This document shows, in pieces, positions 9,259-18,403 of a stretch of DNA of 64,000 nt. The notes below the pieces were generated by a model. That model was not told the origin of the DNA, did not search any database, and was given only the letters and a program-made list of their open reading frames with translations. Positions within the stretch are counted from its first letter, which is position 1. Each line of letters begins with the position of its first letter. This stretch comes from an uncultured Ruminococcus sp. (lineage in GTDB: Bacteria > Bacillota > Clostridia > Oscillospirales > Ruminococcaceae): the NCBI GenBank assembly GCA_947345935.1, contig CAMZZN010000003.1, positions 1 through 64,000 on the forward strand, in the 5' to 3' direction. Made by a program: the position numbers and the translations under genes.

Positions 9259-9642
9259 TTAAGACGTCGGCTTCTGAATCTCAATAAACTTGAGATTTGC
9301 CTTTTCTGCATCGGGATCTGCCACCTTATTGCCGTCTTCGTCAATGATATACCCCTGAGCGCTGTAAAGCTTTCCCTTTACAACAGCGCTCGTGCTGGCA
9401 TCGCCTTTCTTGTTGACAATAATTTCGTAATCGTCATCCATAAGTAATGAATTTTCGTCGTTCTGCGCCTCAGCAACTGGTCCCTGAACGGCAACCTTAT
9501 CATTTACCCTTTTTGTTGACCTTCTCTGTGCATTTACAGATGAACCAAGCATAACAAGGATGAGTGAAATCATTGCGAAAACAGCGATAGATACGATTAT
9601 CTCGACCAGAGTCATGCCCCGGAGCTTCTTTTTTTTCTTCAT
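9259..9642 (-). CDS. short prepilin-like minor pilin, GspI/PilV type (127 aa)
   Basis: MKKKKKLRG|MTLVE and a hydrophobic helix to about residue 32, then a short polar domain of about 95 residues. Met rather than Phe at mature position 1 and the T-L-V-E sequence are usual in GspI/PilV-type minor pilins. GGAGG lies upstream of ATG. It is sandwiched between the 1027-residue minor pilin gene (13 nt upstream) and the 397-residue prepilin (13 nt downstream), so it is likely translated as part of one minor-pilin set. Confidence 0.88.
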   Translation of the reverse strand: MKKKKKLRGMTLVEIIVSIAVFAMISLILVMLGSSVNAQRRSTKRVNDKVAVQGPVAEAQNDENSLLMDDDYEIIVNKKGDASTSAVVKGKLYSAQGYIIDEDGNKVADPDAEKANLKFIEIQKPTS

Positions 9643-9655
9643 GCTTCACTCCTCC

Positions 9656-12600
9656 TTAATAATCAATATAGCTTACTGCCGCATAAGTATGCTGCTTATT
9701 TGCATCCAGTGTAACTCCACCGTTGGAAGCGTCCTTTACATATACAAGAAGCCAGTCGTTCTGCGCTTCATGAGATTTAACATTAAGACATCCGAGAACA
9801 CCGAAACGAGCGGGACCCTGACCGTTTTTGTTTCCTGCCTTATCCATACGGATACCATCATAGTAAATTCTGCTGAGACATCCGTCATAAGCAGACGAAA
9901 GCGTAGGAACATCAAAATCCATGTAAGGAGCACGTACAAACGCTGTGATAAAGAAATCGTTCACACCGCTGAATTTAGCGTTCTTTTCTGAGTACATATT
10001 TACCCTCGGCGCAGTCATGAAAGGATAATCCTTACCGTCGCCGTCCTTTACCCTGAGAGTAGGATTATCAAGATCTGTAACTATCTGGACAATATCGCTT
10101 GAATTTGCAAATTTAAGGAACGAATCAGTAACTATCTGTCCGTTTCTCATCTGATTGTTAGTTCCGGTAACATAGAAGTTTACCTGACCGCCTATCTGGC
10201 TTCCGTCAGCGCCGATATCCTTGATAACGATTTTGGCGCCGTTCTGAGTGTAGAAATTTTCAAGCTGAATCCACACGGAATCTGCTGCGGGTGGCACAAT
10301 ATTGATCGTGATTCCGTCAAACATACCGGTAAGCTTTGCGTCAACGCCGTTTATGGTAATTTCTCCGCCGGACGCATTTGCAGAAGTAATAACGTTTGTT
10401 ATTTCTCCCTGCGGCGCCTGAACGTTCGTCTCGATGCCCCACTTATCCATTACTTCAAATACAGTCTGAATAACCTGTGATTCCTCTTTTTCAACAGGAT
10501 TATCATAGAAGCACTCAACTTCTCCGGCAAATGTGAAGTATACCTTTCCGCCGTTGATTTCATTTACATAGATTCTTGCTTCGGCTGGACTGTCGTCATT
10601 TCTGAACGTTGCATCCTTGATAAGAACATGAACGTCAGAACCATTTGCATCAACCGTAACCGTCTTGGTAAAGAGCCCCGTAAGCGTACAGCTTTCGGTG
10701 ACATGACCTACCAGCTGAGCCGTTCCGTTATACACACGGTTGTTTACCGCCTGAGGAGTTTCTTTGCCGAAATGACCTTCAGTACCCTTTACAGGACCCG
10801 AAAGACCGAGAATGATAGCCTTTTCCGCATATGCAGGGAAAATTGAGCTTTCACTTGTATCAGTATAGTACTGCTTCAGAGGAAGAAGCTCTATTTTGTC
10901 CTTGTTACCGTCATAGAACGGTACAGTAGGTTTCTTTGCTTCCGCTTCAGTTACCTCGTTACCTTCGGGATCAAAGTAACCTTCTCTGAAATTCTTTACC
11001 TGATTGAGATCAGGAACAAATTCTTCAGGTGTGCCGGGAGGACCGGGTTCGCCGTCCTCCCCGGGATCAGGACCAGGATTAAATCCCGGATTTCCGGGCT
11101 GACCCCAGTTCGGAGGGGGTTCAAGTCCCTCAAATGACAGATACCAGTTTTCTGTGATAAGGAATTCGATCGGTATTGTCGCACCGCCGAAATCATATGC
11201 ATTCGTAGGTGTTCCGTCCTCATTTGTAAGCTGTGTATAGCCCGCAAAAGCGTCAAGAACTTCCGGCTTGAGCCACATATAATCAACAGGCTGAAGAATT
11301 GTAGTTCCGTCTCCTGCGTCAGCTTCATATGCAACATTCTTGGCAATAATATAGCTTATAGGCTTCTTTGTGTAACCGTCTTTAAGCTCGTCGCCGCCCG
11401 GAGTCTGAATCCTTGCGCCTTCATAAGTATTTGCGTACACCTTTCCGTCAACCTTAATATTGTCGTTGTTCATTGAAAGCTTTCCGCCAACTACGAGATC
11501 TCCGCCGATAGTTATCTGTCTGTCAAGCTTTACATCGCCGTCTACCTTAACGTCGCCTGCAATGTAATAATTTCCGTTGTTTCCGGTAAATTCAACATTT
11601 CCCTTGGAGAAGATTCCGCCACCGGAACTTGAATAACCGTCGCCGCCGTCAATAAGCGACTCGGACCAGCTGTAAAGAGCCGTACCATCTGTTTTGATCT
11701 TTGTTGTTTTGTCCGCATCGTAGCAGTAAATATCTGCATAGGAGTTCAACTGTCCTGCGTTAAGTTCAAGATTTCCACAGAAGATATTATAGGGATATGT
11801 GCCGTCTCCGAATTTGAAATCCTGATTGGACATAGTAATTTTTCCGTCAACATAAAGATATGGGATCTCGTTGAATTTAAGCGATCTGGATGCCATTTCG
11901 TTACGAAGCGGATCGGACATATTGACGTTCAGACCGCCGTTTATCATATCGAGGTCGCCCCAGATCTGCACGCCCTTGCCGAGCTGCGTATAGTGAACCG
12001 TCAGATATGTAGGAAGTTTGAAATCGCCGTTTACTACCATAAACGCCTCAACTCTGTTTATATCCTTAAGCGTATACTGTTCATGTGTCAGATACTGCTT
12101 ATCATCAAGCGTTGTAAGCTTGCCGTCATACGGATTCCACTCGATATAAGTGAGATTACCGTTCCATGTTCCTCCGTTATGACCATGACCCATACCGTAA
12201 TATGCGCCGCCGAAAATAGAACCGTTGTTGCCGTTTGCTGCACCGGCGCCGCCCATTGTAAGGAAGCCGGGACCGTCGTCGCTCTTGACAACAGGATCCT
12301 GAATAACATGAGACACGAGCTTTGTTGTCTCGCCGCCCATTGTTACCTCGGCTGTAATTTTGATAAGATTTTTTTCCGTCCACGCCTTCGTGTTGGGATC
12401 AAAAATCGTAGTTTTTCCTGCGTATTCAACAGTTGCGCTGTCGATTTTTCCCAGCGACGGCGAGTTAATGCCTATCTCAACTTCAAACTTGCCGTTCTGC
12501 GGCAGACTTTCAACTGCATCTGCAAATTCATTATTTGTGCCTACAGCGGCAAGAACGCTGTCGATAGCCGCTCTTGCCGTATAGGATGCCTGCGATGCCG

Positions 12601-12739
12601 AATACGTTTTGTGAGCCCGTTTGTTTGCAGCTGCCGCCAGAGCTAACGCACTGGTCATGAAAATTGTCATGAGAGCCAGCACTGAGACTACTGTAAACAG
12701 TATCGAGCCTTTTAGGGTTCTTTTCTTCTCAGTTTCCAT
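9656..12739 (-). CDS. giant GspK/PilX-like minor pilin or pilus-tip protein (1027 aa)
   Basis: The N-terminus METEKKRTLKG|SILFT has a basic leader, a Gly before a long hydrophobic helix (about 12-36) and then YSASQASYTARAAIDSVL. This resembles PilX_N/GspK-type subunits. Unlike the other pilins here, mature position 5 is Thr, not Glu. The ectodomain is about 980 residues. It has repeated beta-rich blocks of the IAGDVKVDGDVKLD and IGGDLVVGGKL type (about 390-430), a Pro/Gly-rich linker (about 540-575) and a further beta-rich half, suggesting stacked beta-helix or adhesin-like domains. In other systems GspK-type subunits cap the pilus tip, so a tip adhesin is a reasonable inference. No known adhesin domain was recognised. 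It lies 62 nt downstream of the pilO-like gene. Confidence 0.8.
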   Translation of the reverse strand: METEKKRTLKGSILFTVVSVLALMTIFMTSALALAAAANKRAHKTYSASQASYTARAAIDSVLAAVGTNNEFADAVESLPQNGKFEVEIGINSPSLGKIDSATVEYAGKTTIFDPNTKAWTEKNLIKITAEVTMGGETTKLVSHVIQDPVVKSDDGPGFLTMGGAGAANGNNGSIFGGAYYGMGHGHNGGTWNGNLTYIEWNPYDGKLTTLDDKQYLTHEQYTLKDINRVEAFMVVNGDFKLPTYLTVHYTQLGKGVQIWGDLDMINGGLNVNMSDPLRNEMASRSLKFNEIPYLYVDGKITMSNQDFKFGDGTYPYNIFCGNLELNAGQLNSYADIYCYDADKTTKIKTDGTALYSWSESLIDGGDGYSSSGGGIFSKGNVEFTGNNGNYYIAGDVKVDGDVKLDRQITIGGDLVVGGKLSMNNDNIKVDGKVYANTYEGARIQTPGGDELKDGYTKKPISYIIAKNVAYEADAGDGTTILQPVDYMWLKPEVLDAFAGYTQLTNEDGTPTNAYDFGGATIPIEFLITENWYLSFEGLEPPPNWGQPGNPGFNPGPDPGEDGEPGPPGTPEEFVPDLNQVKNFREGYFDPEGNEVTEAEAKKPTVPFYDGNKDKIELLPLKQYYTDTSESSIFPAYAEKAIILGLSGPVKGTEGHFGKETPQAVNNRVYNGTAQLVGHVTESCTLTGLFTKTVTVDANGSDVHVLIKDATFRNDDSPAEARIYVNEINGGKVYFTFAGEVECFYDNPVEKEESQVIQTVFEVMDKWGIETNVQAPQGEITNVITSANASGGEITINGVDAKLTGMFDGITINIVPPAADSVWIQLENFYTQNGAKIVIKDIGADGSQIGGQVNFYVTGTNNQMRNGQIVTDSFLKFANSSDIVQIVTDLDNPTLRVKDGDGKDYPFMTAPRVNMYSEKNAKFSGVNDFFITAFVRAPYMDFDVPTLSSAYDGCLSRIYYDGIRMDKAGNKNGQGPARFGVLGCLNVKSHEAQNDWLLVYVKDASNGGVTLDANKQHTYAAVSYIDY

Positions 12740-12801
12740 TTTTTTACCACCTTTCCGGTAAATTTCTTCTCAATAACGGGTACGTATGCTTCTGTCTTTT
12801 A

Positions 12802-13638
12802 TCACTCTGCCGAAGAGTCCTGACTTGTATCAGGCTTATCCATTTGATATACTGAATAGAGCTGGATAACAATGCTTGCTTCAAGAACTGTATCGTCGTC
12901 CCAGTTTTCAGGCTGATCGCTGCTGGTGCTATTATTCTGCTGCGGAGTCTGTCCTTCGGGTGTTGCCGGAGTTGCTTTCTTGTCATCATCCTGTTCCTCT
13001 GCCTTTGAAAGCGAAACGGATGTTATAAGAACTGCGCTGTCGATATCCTCGATCCTTGACATATAGTTCCAGATATCCTTTTTCTTGCCCTCAATAGTAA
13101 TACCGTATCTTGTGGACATAATATTTTCAACGCCTCTTGCAGCAATATAGTTGCTGTCTTCGCTCTCTTTAGTAACTTTATCTCTGAGATTGCCGTTAAT
13201 ATCTGCGCTTTCACGAAGTGCTCCTGCTACTTCAACATAAGGTTTATAGTAGTAATTGAGAGCAGCTGCCGTAGTTGGGTCAGTTTTAAGTTCTGTGATC
13301 TTTACCTTTGCCTTCTCTGCATAGTCATGCATGTATTCGTCAAGCTTCTTTGTTCCGCCTGTAAGACTGTTGGAAGATCCGATCAAGTCAACGTCTACGA
13401 AAACAGCCCTGTTGTCCTCGCTTTCCAGGTATGTATCATCAATATTAGCTGCTACTTTTTTGATCCTTTTGATCTTTCTTTCGATCTCGGTCTTTTCTTT
13501 TTCAAGATTTTCAAGAGTCGCTTCATTCTCTTTTATAGCCTGGCTCTTGGGTCTGACAAGTCCGAAGAAACCTGCTGCGAAGATTGCAACCGCCAGTACA
13601 ATGGCAAGAATAACTTTATCTCTGTAAGTTAATTTCAT
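12802..13638 (-). CDS. PilO-like pilus alignment protein (278 aa)
   Basis: A bitopic membrane protein: short cytoplasmic N-terminus, one TM helix (about 9-27, VILAIVLAVAIFAAGFFGL), then a coiled coil (about 30-60, Glu/Lys-rich) and a ferredoxin-like ectodomain, ending in a Gln/Asn/Ser/Asp-rich tail. This layout and the position directly after the pilM-pilN fusion indicate PilO. Sequence similarity to PilO is otherwise weak. The frame opens at 13725, but the ATG at 13638 follows GGAGG and sits 1 nt past the pilMN stop, so translation is probably coupled. Confidence 0.75.
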   Translation of the reverse strand: MKLTYRDKVILAIVLAVAIFAAGFFGLVRPKSQAIKENEATLENLEKEKTEIERKIKRIKKVAANIDDTYLESEDNRAVFVDVDLIGSSNSLTGGTKKLDEYMHDYAEKAKVKITELKTDPTTAAALNYYYKPYVEVAGALRESADINGNLRDKVTKESEDSNYIAARGVENIMSTRYGITIEGKKKDIWNYMSRIEDIDSAVLITSVSLSKAEEQDDDKKATPATPEGQTPQQNNSTSSDQPENWDDDTVLEASIVIQLYSVYQMDKPDTSQDSSAE

Positions 13639-13639
13639 C

Positions 13640-15376
13640 TTACTCTTCCTCCTCAATTTCATCCAGCAGACTATCGTTCTTCTTATGTAAATCAGCTGCT
13701 GCGCTGCGCTCGCCTTCGAGTTCAACTGTAATTGTAAACTTTACTCTGTCCGGTTCTTTTTCTTTGTTTGTTACAGTAGTTTCTCCGACTGTCTGAGACA
13801 CTTCTTCAGTTGAACCTTTTTCATATGTATAGCCCTTGTACTCAACGCTTCTGAAATAATGCTTATCGAGATTTTCAAGTGCTGATACATATTCACGTGG
13901 GAAGTCCTGCGTCATCTTCTTCTCAACTTTTTCGCCGTCCTTCAGCGGGATATCGAACTCAACGGAAAGAGTGCCTTCATTGTAATCGCCCCATCCGATC
14001 GTAGGATTGATCTTTATCTTTTTAGCGTCGCTTCCTGAGCCTTCGGTCTTTTCACCGTCCCACAGAACGTAATCATTGTACTTCTTCTGCTTGAGTATAT
14101 TTTCCATAGTAGATTTAAGGATATCGTACTTTTCGCCGTTGATTACAGGCTGCGAATAGAATGCGTCGTTGGCATTTTTCATTTTCTGCGCATATGCGTC
14201 AACAGACTCTTTCATAAGCTCCAGATTTTCAAGAAACTTAAGTTTTTCTGCCGTCTTGGGACTTTCAATATAATCCTGAACTTCCTGTATATTATCTTCA
14301 ACTCCCTTGTTTTTGAAGAAATTGTAGGCAAAGAGACCGCCTGTTACTACCAGTGACAGACATACGGCGCCAAGGAGAATAAGATTTCCGGAACTGTCGT
14401 CCTTAATCTTGTTCTTAACGGCTGTACCAAGGTCTGTTTCAAGAAGATTGATCTTTTCAATATCCTTGCTTCTCTTGAACATAGCGCCGATGGCGTTTGC
14501 ATACAGCGAGAATTCAAGGTTTTCGTGACCGTGGATCTGCGGAGGAACATTGATAAGGCTTGTTTTCAGATCAAGCTTTTCAAGCTCGTCGGTCAGTCTC
14601 ACATACTCGTGAGTATCTCCGTAAAAGATTACATTCTCAATAGACTCGCCTGTCTGACGGCTTCTGTGGAACTGAAGCATACGGAAGATATTTTCGTTTA
14701 CCGCCTCAAAAACGTAGTCGTCCGAATAGCCGTAGTCTGCGGCGTCAATAGAAGCAAAACGAGAGAATGAGAGCGATCCCTGTTCATAAAGGTTGAGTGA
14801 TATGAAGTTGTTGTCGATCTGAACGGCAAGGAGCGGCATTTTCGATCTGATCTTCGTGTCGGCAAGGAGAACCTTTGTGATACAGTTGCATCCGATCATA
14901 ACGGATTTAAGAGAAATTCCAAGAAGCTTGAATACTTCTCTGTAGCTGTTTACGATCTCATAGGGACAGGCGGTAGCAAGGATCCTGTAGGCAGCTTCGC
15001 TGTTTTCGCCCGACGGTTCAGCCTCTCCTACTATAATATAAGATACGCTATAGGAGTCGTCAAGGTTCAGTTCAGCCTGCATCTGCTGCTTTACAACTTT
15101 CTGAAGATCCTGGTTCTTTGCCTTTGCAACGTTCATTTCCTTAAAGATAGTCAGGTTGGAGGAAATCGAAACAATAGCCTCCTTATCGGGCATTTTATGT
15201 TTTTTCAGGATGCCGTTGATAAGCGTAGCCACATTAGGAACGTCCTTAACGTGACCGTTTACAATGAGATTTTCCTCAACATCAAGAGTAGCAGCGGAAC
15301 TGATCTTGATTTTTCCGTTGCTTTCTGTTCCCTTAACAACACGTACATTTCTGTCAGTAATATCAAATGAAAGCAT
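13640..15376 (-). CDS. pilM: PilM-PilN fusion protein (578 aa)
   Basis: Residues 1 to about 310 look like PilM, the actin-like cytoplasmic ring protein. It opens with MLSFDITDRNVRVVKG and contains the motif NLTIFKEMNV. A single TM segment follows (about 327-347, LGAVCLSLVVTGGLFAYNF) and then a PilN-like extracytoplasmic coiled-coil and ferredoxin-like region. In most bacteria PilM and PilN are separate and dock through a short PilN peptide. Here they form one chain, as in GspL of type II secretion. The first methionine follows AAAGGTGG. It lies between pilC and the pilO-like gene, the usual inner-membrane platform order. Confidence 0.85.
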   Translation of the reverse strand: MLSFDITDRNVRVVKGTESNGKIKISSAATLDVEENLIVNGHVKDVPNVATLINGILKKHKMPDKEAIVSISSNLTIFKEMNVAKAKNQDLQKVVKQQMQAELNLDDSYSVSYIIVGEAEPSGENSEAAYRILATACPYEIVNSYREVFKLLGISLKSVMIGCNCITKVLLADTKIRSKMPLLAVQIDNNFISLNLYEQGSLSFSRFASIDAADYGYSDDYVFEAVNENIFRMLQFHRSRQTGESIENVIFYGDTHEYVRLTDELEKLDLKTSLINVPPQIHGHENLEFSLYANAIGAMFKRSKDIEKINLLETDLGTAVKNKIKDDSSGNLILLGAVCLSLVVTGGLFAYNFFKNKGVEDNIQEVQDYIESPKTAEKLKFLENLELMKESVDAYAQKMKNANDAFYSQPVINGEKYDILKSTMENILKQKKYNDYVLWDGEKTEGSGSDAKKIKINPTIGWGDYNEGTLSVEFDIPLKDGEKVEKKMTQDFPREYVSALENLDKHYFRSVEYKGYTYEKGSTEEVSQTVGETTVTNKEKEPDRVKFTITVELEGERSAAADLHKKNDSLLDEIEEEE

Positions 15377-15397
15377 TTATCTTTCCACCTTTCCGTT

Positions 15398-16597
15398 TTA
15401 TTCGTTTTCGATAGTCTCGAATGAACCATAGAGTGCGGGGTAAATACCACATACTACAAGTCCGATAATCAGACCCATGAAGATAAGAAGCAGAGGCTCT
15501 ACCATGCTTACCAGACGCTGTACAGCTGCGTCCGATTCATCCTCGTAATAGTCCGATGTTTTTTCAAGAATAGAGTCAAGGGCTCCGGCTTCTTCTCCGA
15601 CATAGATTACCGAACAGAACATCGGCTCAAATATTTCTGTTCTTGTAATAGCAGCTGAAAGCGCTTCGCCCTGTTTTACCTCGTCAACAACGTCTACGAA
15701 TTTCTCATCTATGTATGTATTTCCGAGAATCGCCGAAGCTCTTTCAAGACACTCCACCATAGGAATACCGCTGGAGTAAAGCGATGATAGCGTACGAGCG
15801 AAACGACCGGTATAGATCTTTGTGATAAGCGGTCCGATAGCCGGCCCTTTTACAAGCATACGGTCAAACTTAAGCCTGAACTTTGGCGTCTTGAGAGCAT
15901 ATTTGATACCGAATACGAGAGCGAGCGCAATAGCAATGAGTATGTACCATCTCTTTCTGATGAAGTCGCTGATAGCAGCCAGGCACTTGGTAAGGAAGGG
16001 CATCGTCGAGGGATCATCGTACATATCAATGAACGTAGGCATGATGAATGTGAATAGGAAAATAACTATAACGATACAAAGAACAAGAAGAATGATAGGA
16101 TACGTCATAGCGCCCTTTACAGTATTTTTCAGCTTGTTTTCCTTAGCGTAATGATCCGACATACGCTGCATGATAACATCGAGAGAACCGCTCGATTCAC
16201 CTGCTGCGACCATCGAGATCAGAAACTCAGGGAATGATCCTTCGTGCATTTCAAGAGCCGAGGAGAAAGATTCGCCCTTCTGAACGTTCTCGTAGATGTC
16301 CTGCCAGATAGCCCTTGGCTTTTCCGCCTCCTGCTCTTTGCAGAGAATGTCGATCGACTTTACAAGCGTTAGACCGGAAGTAAGCATGGCGCTGAGCTGT
16401 CTGCAGCAGAATGCCAGCTCCTTGGTGTTAAACTTGTACAATGATTTTGAATCTGTTGAATCGCTTTCCTTGTAATCTTTAACGTACAGACCTTTTTCTT
16501 TAACTTTTTTTAAGAATTCCTGTTCGTTTTCCGCATGGATTATGCCCTTTACCTGCTTGTTTTTAGCATCCTGGGCAACATAGGAAAAACTCTTCAT
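15398..16597 (-). CDS. pilC: PilC/GspF-type platform protein (399 aa)
   Basis: A polytopic inner-membrane protein that couples the ATPases to pilin insertion. It has two T2SSF domains (about 60-185 and 265-390), each with the pattern FCRQLSAMLTSGL / FARTLSSLYSSGIPM. Three TM segments are visible (about 165-190, 215-235 and 370-392). Length is typical. The start at 16597 has GGAGG seven to eight bases upstream. It is the first gene of the long minus-strand pil operon and is preceded by two promoters. Confidence 0.96.
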   Translation of the reverse strand: MKSFSYVAQDAKNKQVKGIIHAENEQEFLKKVKEKGLYVKDYKESDSTDSKSLYKFNTKELAFCCRQLSAMLTSGLTLVKSIDILCKEQEAEKPRAIWQDIYENVQKGESFSSALEMHEGSFPEFLISMVAAGESSGSLDVIMQRMSDHYAKENKLKNTVKGAMTYPIILLVLCIVIVIFLFTFIMPTFIDMYDDPSTMPFLTKCLAAISDFIRKRWYILIAIALALVFGIKYALKTPKFRLKFDRMLVKGPAIGPLITKIYTGRFARTLSSLYSSGIPMVECLERASAILGNTYIDEKFVDVVDEVKQGEALSAAITRTEIFEPMFCSVIYVGEEAGALDSILEKTSDYYEDESDAAVQRLVSMVEPLLLIFMGLIIGLVVCGIYPALYGSFETIENE

Positions 16598-16668
16598 AAA
16601 ACCACCTCCATAAATTATTGCTTGGACTGCTGTCTTTAAGAATCGTTCTTATAGATCTTAACAGAACA

Positions 16669-16697
16669 ATTATATCATTTTAACGAACATTTTTCAA
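16669..16697 (-). promoter_or_regulatory. pil operon promoter, proximal
   Basis: Minus strand TTGAAA (16697-16692), 17 nt, TATAAT (16674-16669) with a TG one base before the -10. The leader to pilC is about 65 nt. Confidence 0.7.
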
Positions 16698-16869
16698 TCG
16701 CTTTTTTGACATAAATAATCTCTCCCTTTTTATTAATATTCACCAACTTTTATACTTAGTGTAATATTTTCCGATTTAAAAAGGGAATTTTCTACAAAAC
16801 ACAAATTTTCAGACAGCATAGCCGCAGCATTACTGTACTAATGCCGCAGATTGTTAAACTTATACAAAT

Positions 16870-16898
16870 ATTATATCACACTCTACATATAATTGCAA
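16870..16898 (-). promoter_or_regulatory. pil operon promoter, distal
   Basis: Minus strand TTGCAA (16898-16893), 17 nt, TATAAT (16875-16870). The rest of the gap 16598-17093 is AT-rich and carries, besides the two promoters, only the terminator at 17001-17033 and the inverted repeat at 17047-17089. No gene is seen in it. Confidence 0.65.
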
Positions 16899-17000
16899 CA
16901 TAAAAACGCAATTTTTTTCTAATTTTTATAAAACTGTAAACTTTGGCAAATTGCTTAACTATATTTTAGGCATTTTGACTGTTGACAAGCTTTTCGGAAT

Positions 17001-17033
17001 AAAAAAGGCTTCCGAAGCGCAGCGGAAGCCTTT
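17001..17033 (-). terminator. terminator of the tail-like gene cluster
   Basis: Arms AAAGGCTTCCG (17004-17014) and CGGAAGCCTTT (17023-17033). The minus-strand tail is TTTTTTATT, so it ends the 17094-19024 cluster before the pil operon promoters. Confidence 0.85.
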
Positions 17034-17046
17034 AATATTTTAGAAC

Positions 17047-17089
17047 TTGTGTTCATAGGATAAGCCGCACGTCTTTCATGCGAACACAA
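17047..17089. repeat. 8-bp inverted repeat
   Basis: TTGTGTTC (17047-17054) and GAACACAA (17082-17089) lie just after the stop codon of the 130-aa gene and before the terminator. It could extend the terminator structure. No function is assigned. Confidence 0.4.
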
Positions 17090-17093
17090 ACTC

Positions 17094-17486
17094 TTATACG
17101 ATTTTTTCCCTGGTTAAATATGTGTCAAACACCCTGATTCCGCTGCAGTAAGCCGTTTCTATTGCTTTTCCCTCATAGTACAGAACCTTCACGTGTCTGT
17201 TTCCGAAATAAAGATGCGATTCCGAAACATTCACGGCAGCCTTAAGACCGCCTATCCATGGATATCCTCCGTTTACATGCTCTCCGAAAGAAGTCATGAT
17301 ATATTCAGGTAACTCCTCCGAAAGACCTGACGCTGTTTCCGAAAGTCGAGTAATTACAGGATATCCGACTTTGCCCGGTACGAACATAAACTCACATACC
17401 GGCGACGCCAATGCCTCACCGCATTCTCTCTGCTCAGGGATACAGGGATATCCATGATTTCTGCCGTCAATTATCTCAAATCCCAC
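17094..17486 (-). CDS. uncharacterised protein, phage-tail-like cluster (130 aa)
   Basis: Not recognised as a known family. It contains two related short motifs, NHGYPCIPE near the N-terminus and NGGYPWIGG in the middle (about residues 72-80). NGGYP-type motifs are seen at the ends of beta-helix/GLUG-type surface and phage tail proteins. No signal peptide or TM segment is visible. The start is GTG at 17486 with GGAGGG upstream. It overlaps the end of the 308-residue upstream gene by 11 nt, so the two are probably translationally coupled and may act as parts of one appendage. Its first residues (GFEIIDGRNHGYP) could also be read as a split-off C-terminal module of that upstream protein. Confidence 0.65.
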   Translation of the reverse strand: MGFEIIDGRNHGYPCIPEQRECGEALASPVCEFMFVPGKVGYPVITRLSETASGLSEELPEYIMTSFGEHVNGGYPWIGGLKAAVNVSESHLYFGNRHVKVLYYEGKAIETAYCSGIRVFDTYLTREKIV

Positions 17487-18402
17487 TGTCCGTCCCTCCG
17501 CAGATAAAGCCTATGGACGACAAGTATTCAGGATCCTTGCACTGCGCCGTCGTAAGCCCGTGAAACATACTGGTGTTGCCGTAAATATTTGCATTTCCCA
17601 TAAGCTCTTTATCATAAAAGCAGGCGCTGACAAAAGTACTGTTCCAGTAAATCCTGCTTATATTGCTTACCGAAACAGCCTGATAACAATTCGAAAACGC
17701 ACTCCTACTGTCCGTCACATGAAACATATTTGATGAATTTGACACATCGCACTTAACACTGCCTGTAATCCATGAATCACTGGCAGTCACTTTGCGGAAA
17801 AGTGAGCATTCCGTTGAACTATAGTTGCTTGAGTCATGTGTCAGCAGATCAACGATAACCTGCGTTCGTCTCACATTGCCGCCGCAGAATATCGCATATC
17901 CTGTTCTGACTGCACCCGAAATTGAAATAACGCAAAGATCAGACGAAACAGTCAGTCCTTCACCATGCAGCATACTGATGTTTTCAGTGTATGAATCAGA
18001 ACTGTTATTAGAGATTTTAAGCATCAGCGCACAGTCATAAAGCTCTATCGAAGCCGCCGCTCCTGTTACCGATGCAAAAAGCGTGATGACGTTGCCGCAG
18101 ATCACTGCATTTTCAAGCATCAATCCAGATATATTTACCGTTCCGTCAACCATAACGTCAAAAGCGGAAACACGTTTTTTCGGATCTGAAATTAAAATAT
18201 TCCTTATCTTATGACCGTTTCCGTCAAGCGACGACCAGTTGACCGGAATTGGCACAAAGTTTTCCGCATACGGAGTACCGTTCAGTTCTATGTCTTCGTC
18301 AAGACGGCAGCAGACATCAGCTCCGCCCAGTTCTTTCATTGAATAAAGCTCGTCAGCTGTCCGTATAATAAACGGATCTTTTTTAGTTCCCGTACCTATC
18401 AT
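17476..18402 (-). CDS. beta-helix-like protein, possible tail-fibre or appendage protein (308 aa)
   Basis: It starts MIGTGTKKDPFIIRTADELY, followed by DEDIELNG and SLDGNGHKIRNI. This is the pattern of right-handed beta-helix/GLUG proteins in which a G-T-x-x-D-P-F/Y-x-I opening is followed by DIDL and DGNGH turns. Ser/Asn-rich repeats run through the rest, and the C-terminus ends in CKDPEYLSSIGF. There is no signal peptide, so if it leaves the cell it does so by a tail-like or non-classical route, or by lysis. GGAGG lies upstream of the ATG. It abuts the 206-aa gene (1 nt gap) and overlaps the 130-aa gene. Confidence 0.65.
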   Translation of the reverse strand: MIGTGTKKDPFIIRTADELYSMKELGGADVCCRLDEDIELNGTPYAENFVPIPVNWSSLDGNGHKIRNILISDPKKRVSAFDVMVDGTVNISGLMLENAVICGNVITLFASVTGAAASIELYDCALMLKISNNSSDSYTENISMLHGEGLTVSSDLCVISISGAVRTGYAIFCGGNVRRTQVIVDLLTHDSSNYSSTECSLFRKVTASDSWITGSVKCDVSNSSNMFHVTDSRSAFSNCYQAVSVSNISRIYWNSTFVSACFYDKELMGNANIYGNTSMFHGLTTAQCKDPEYLSSIGFICGGTDSGI

Positions 18403-18403
18403 G

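Noticed and set aside
11993..12646. 217-residue plus-strand frame
   Set aside because: Antisense shadow of the giant minor pilin; Cys/Arg-rich composition and no ribosome site.
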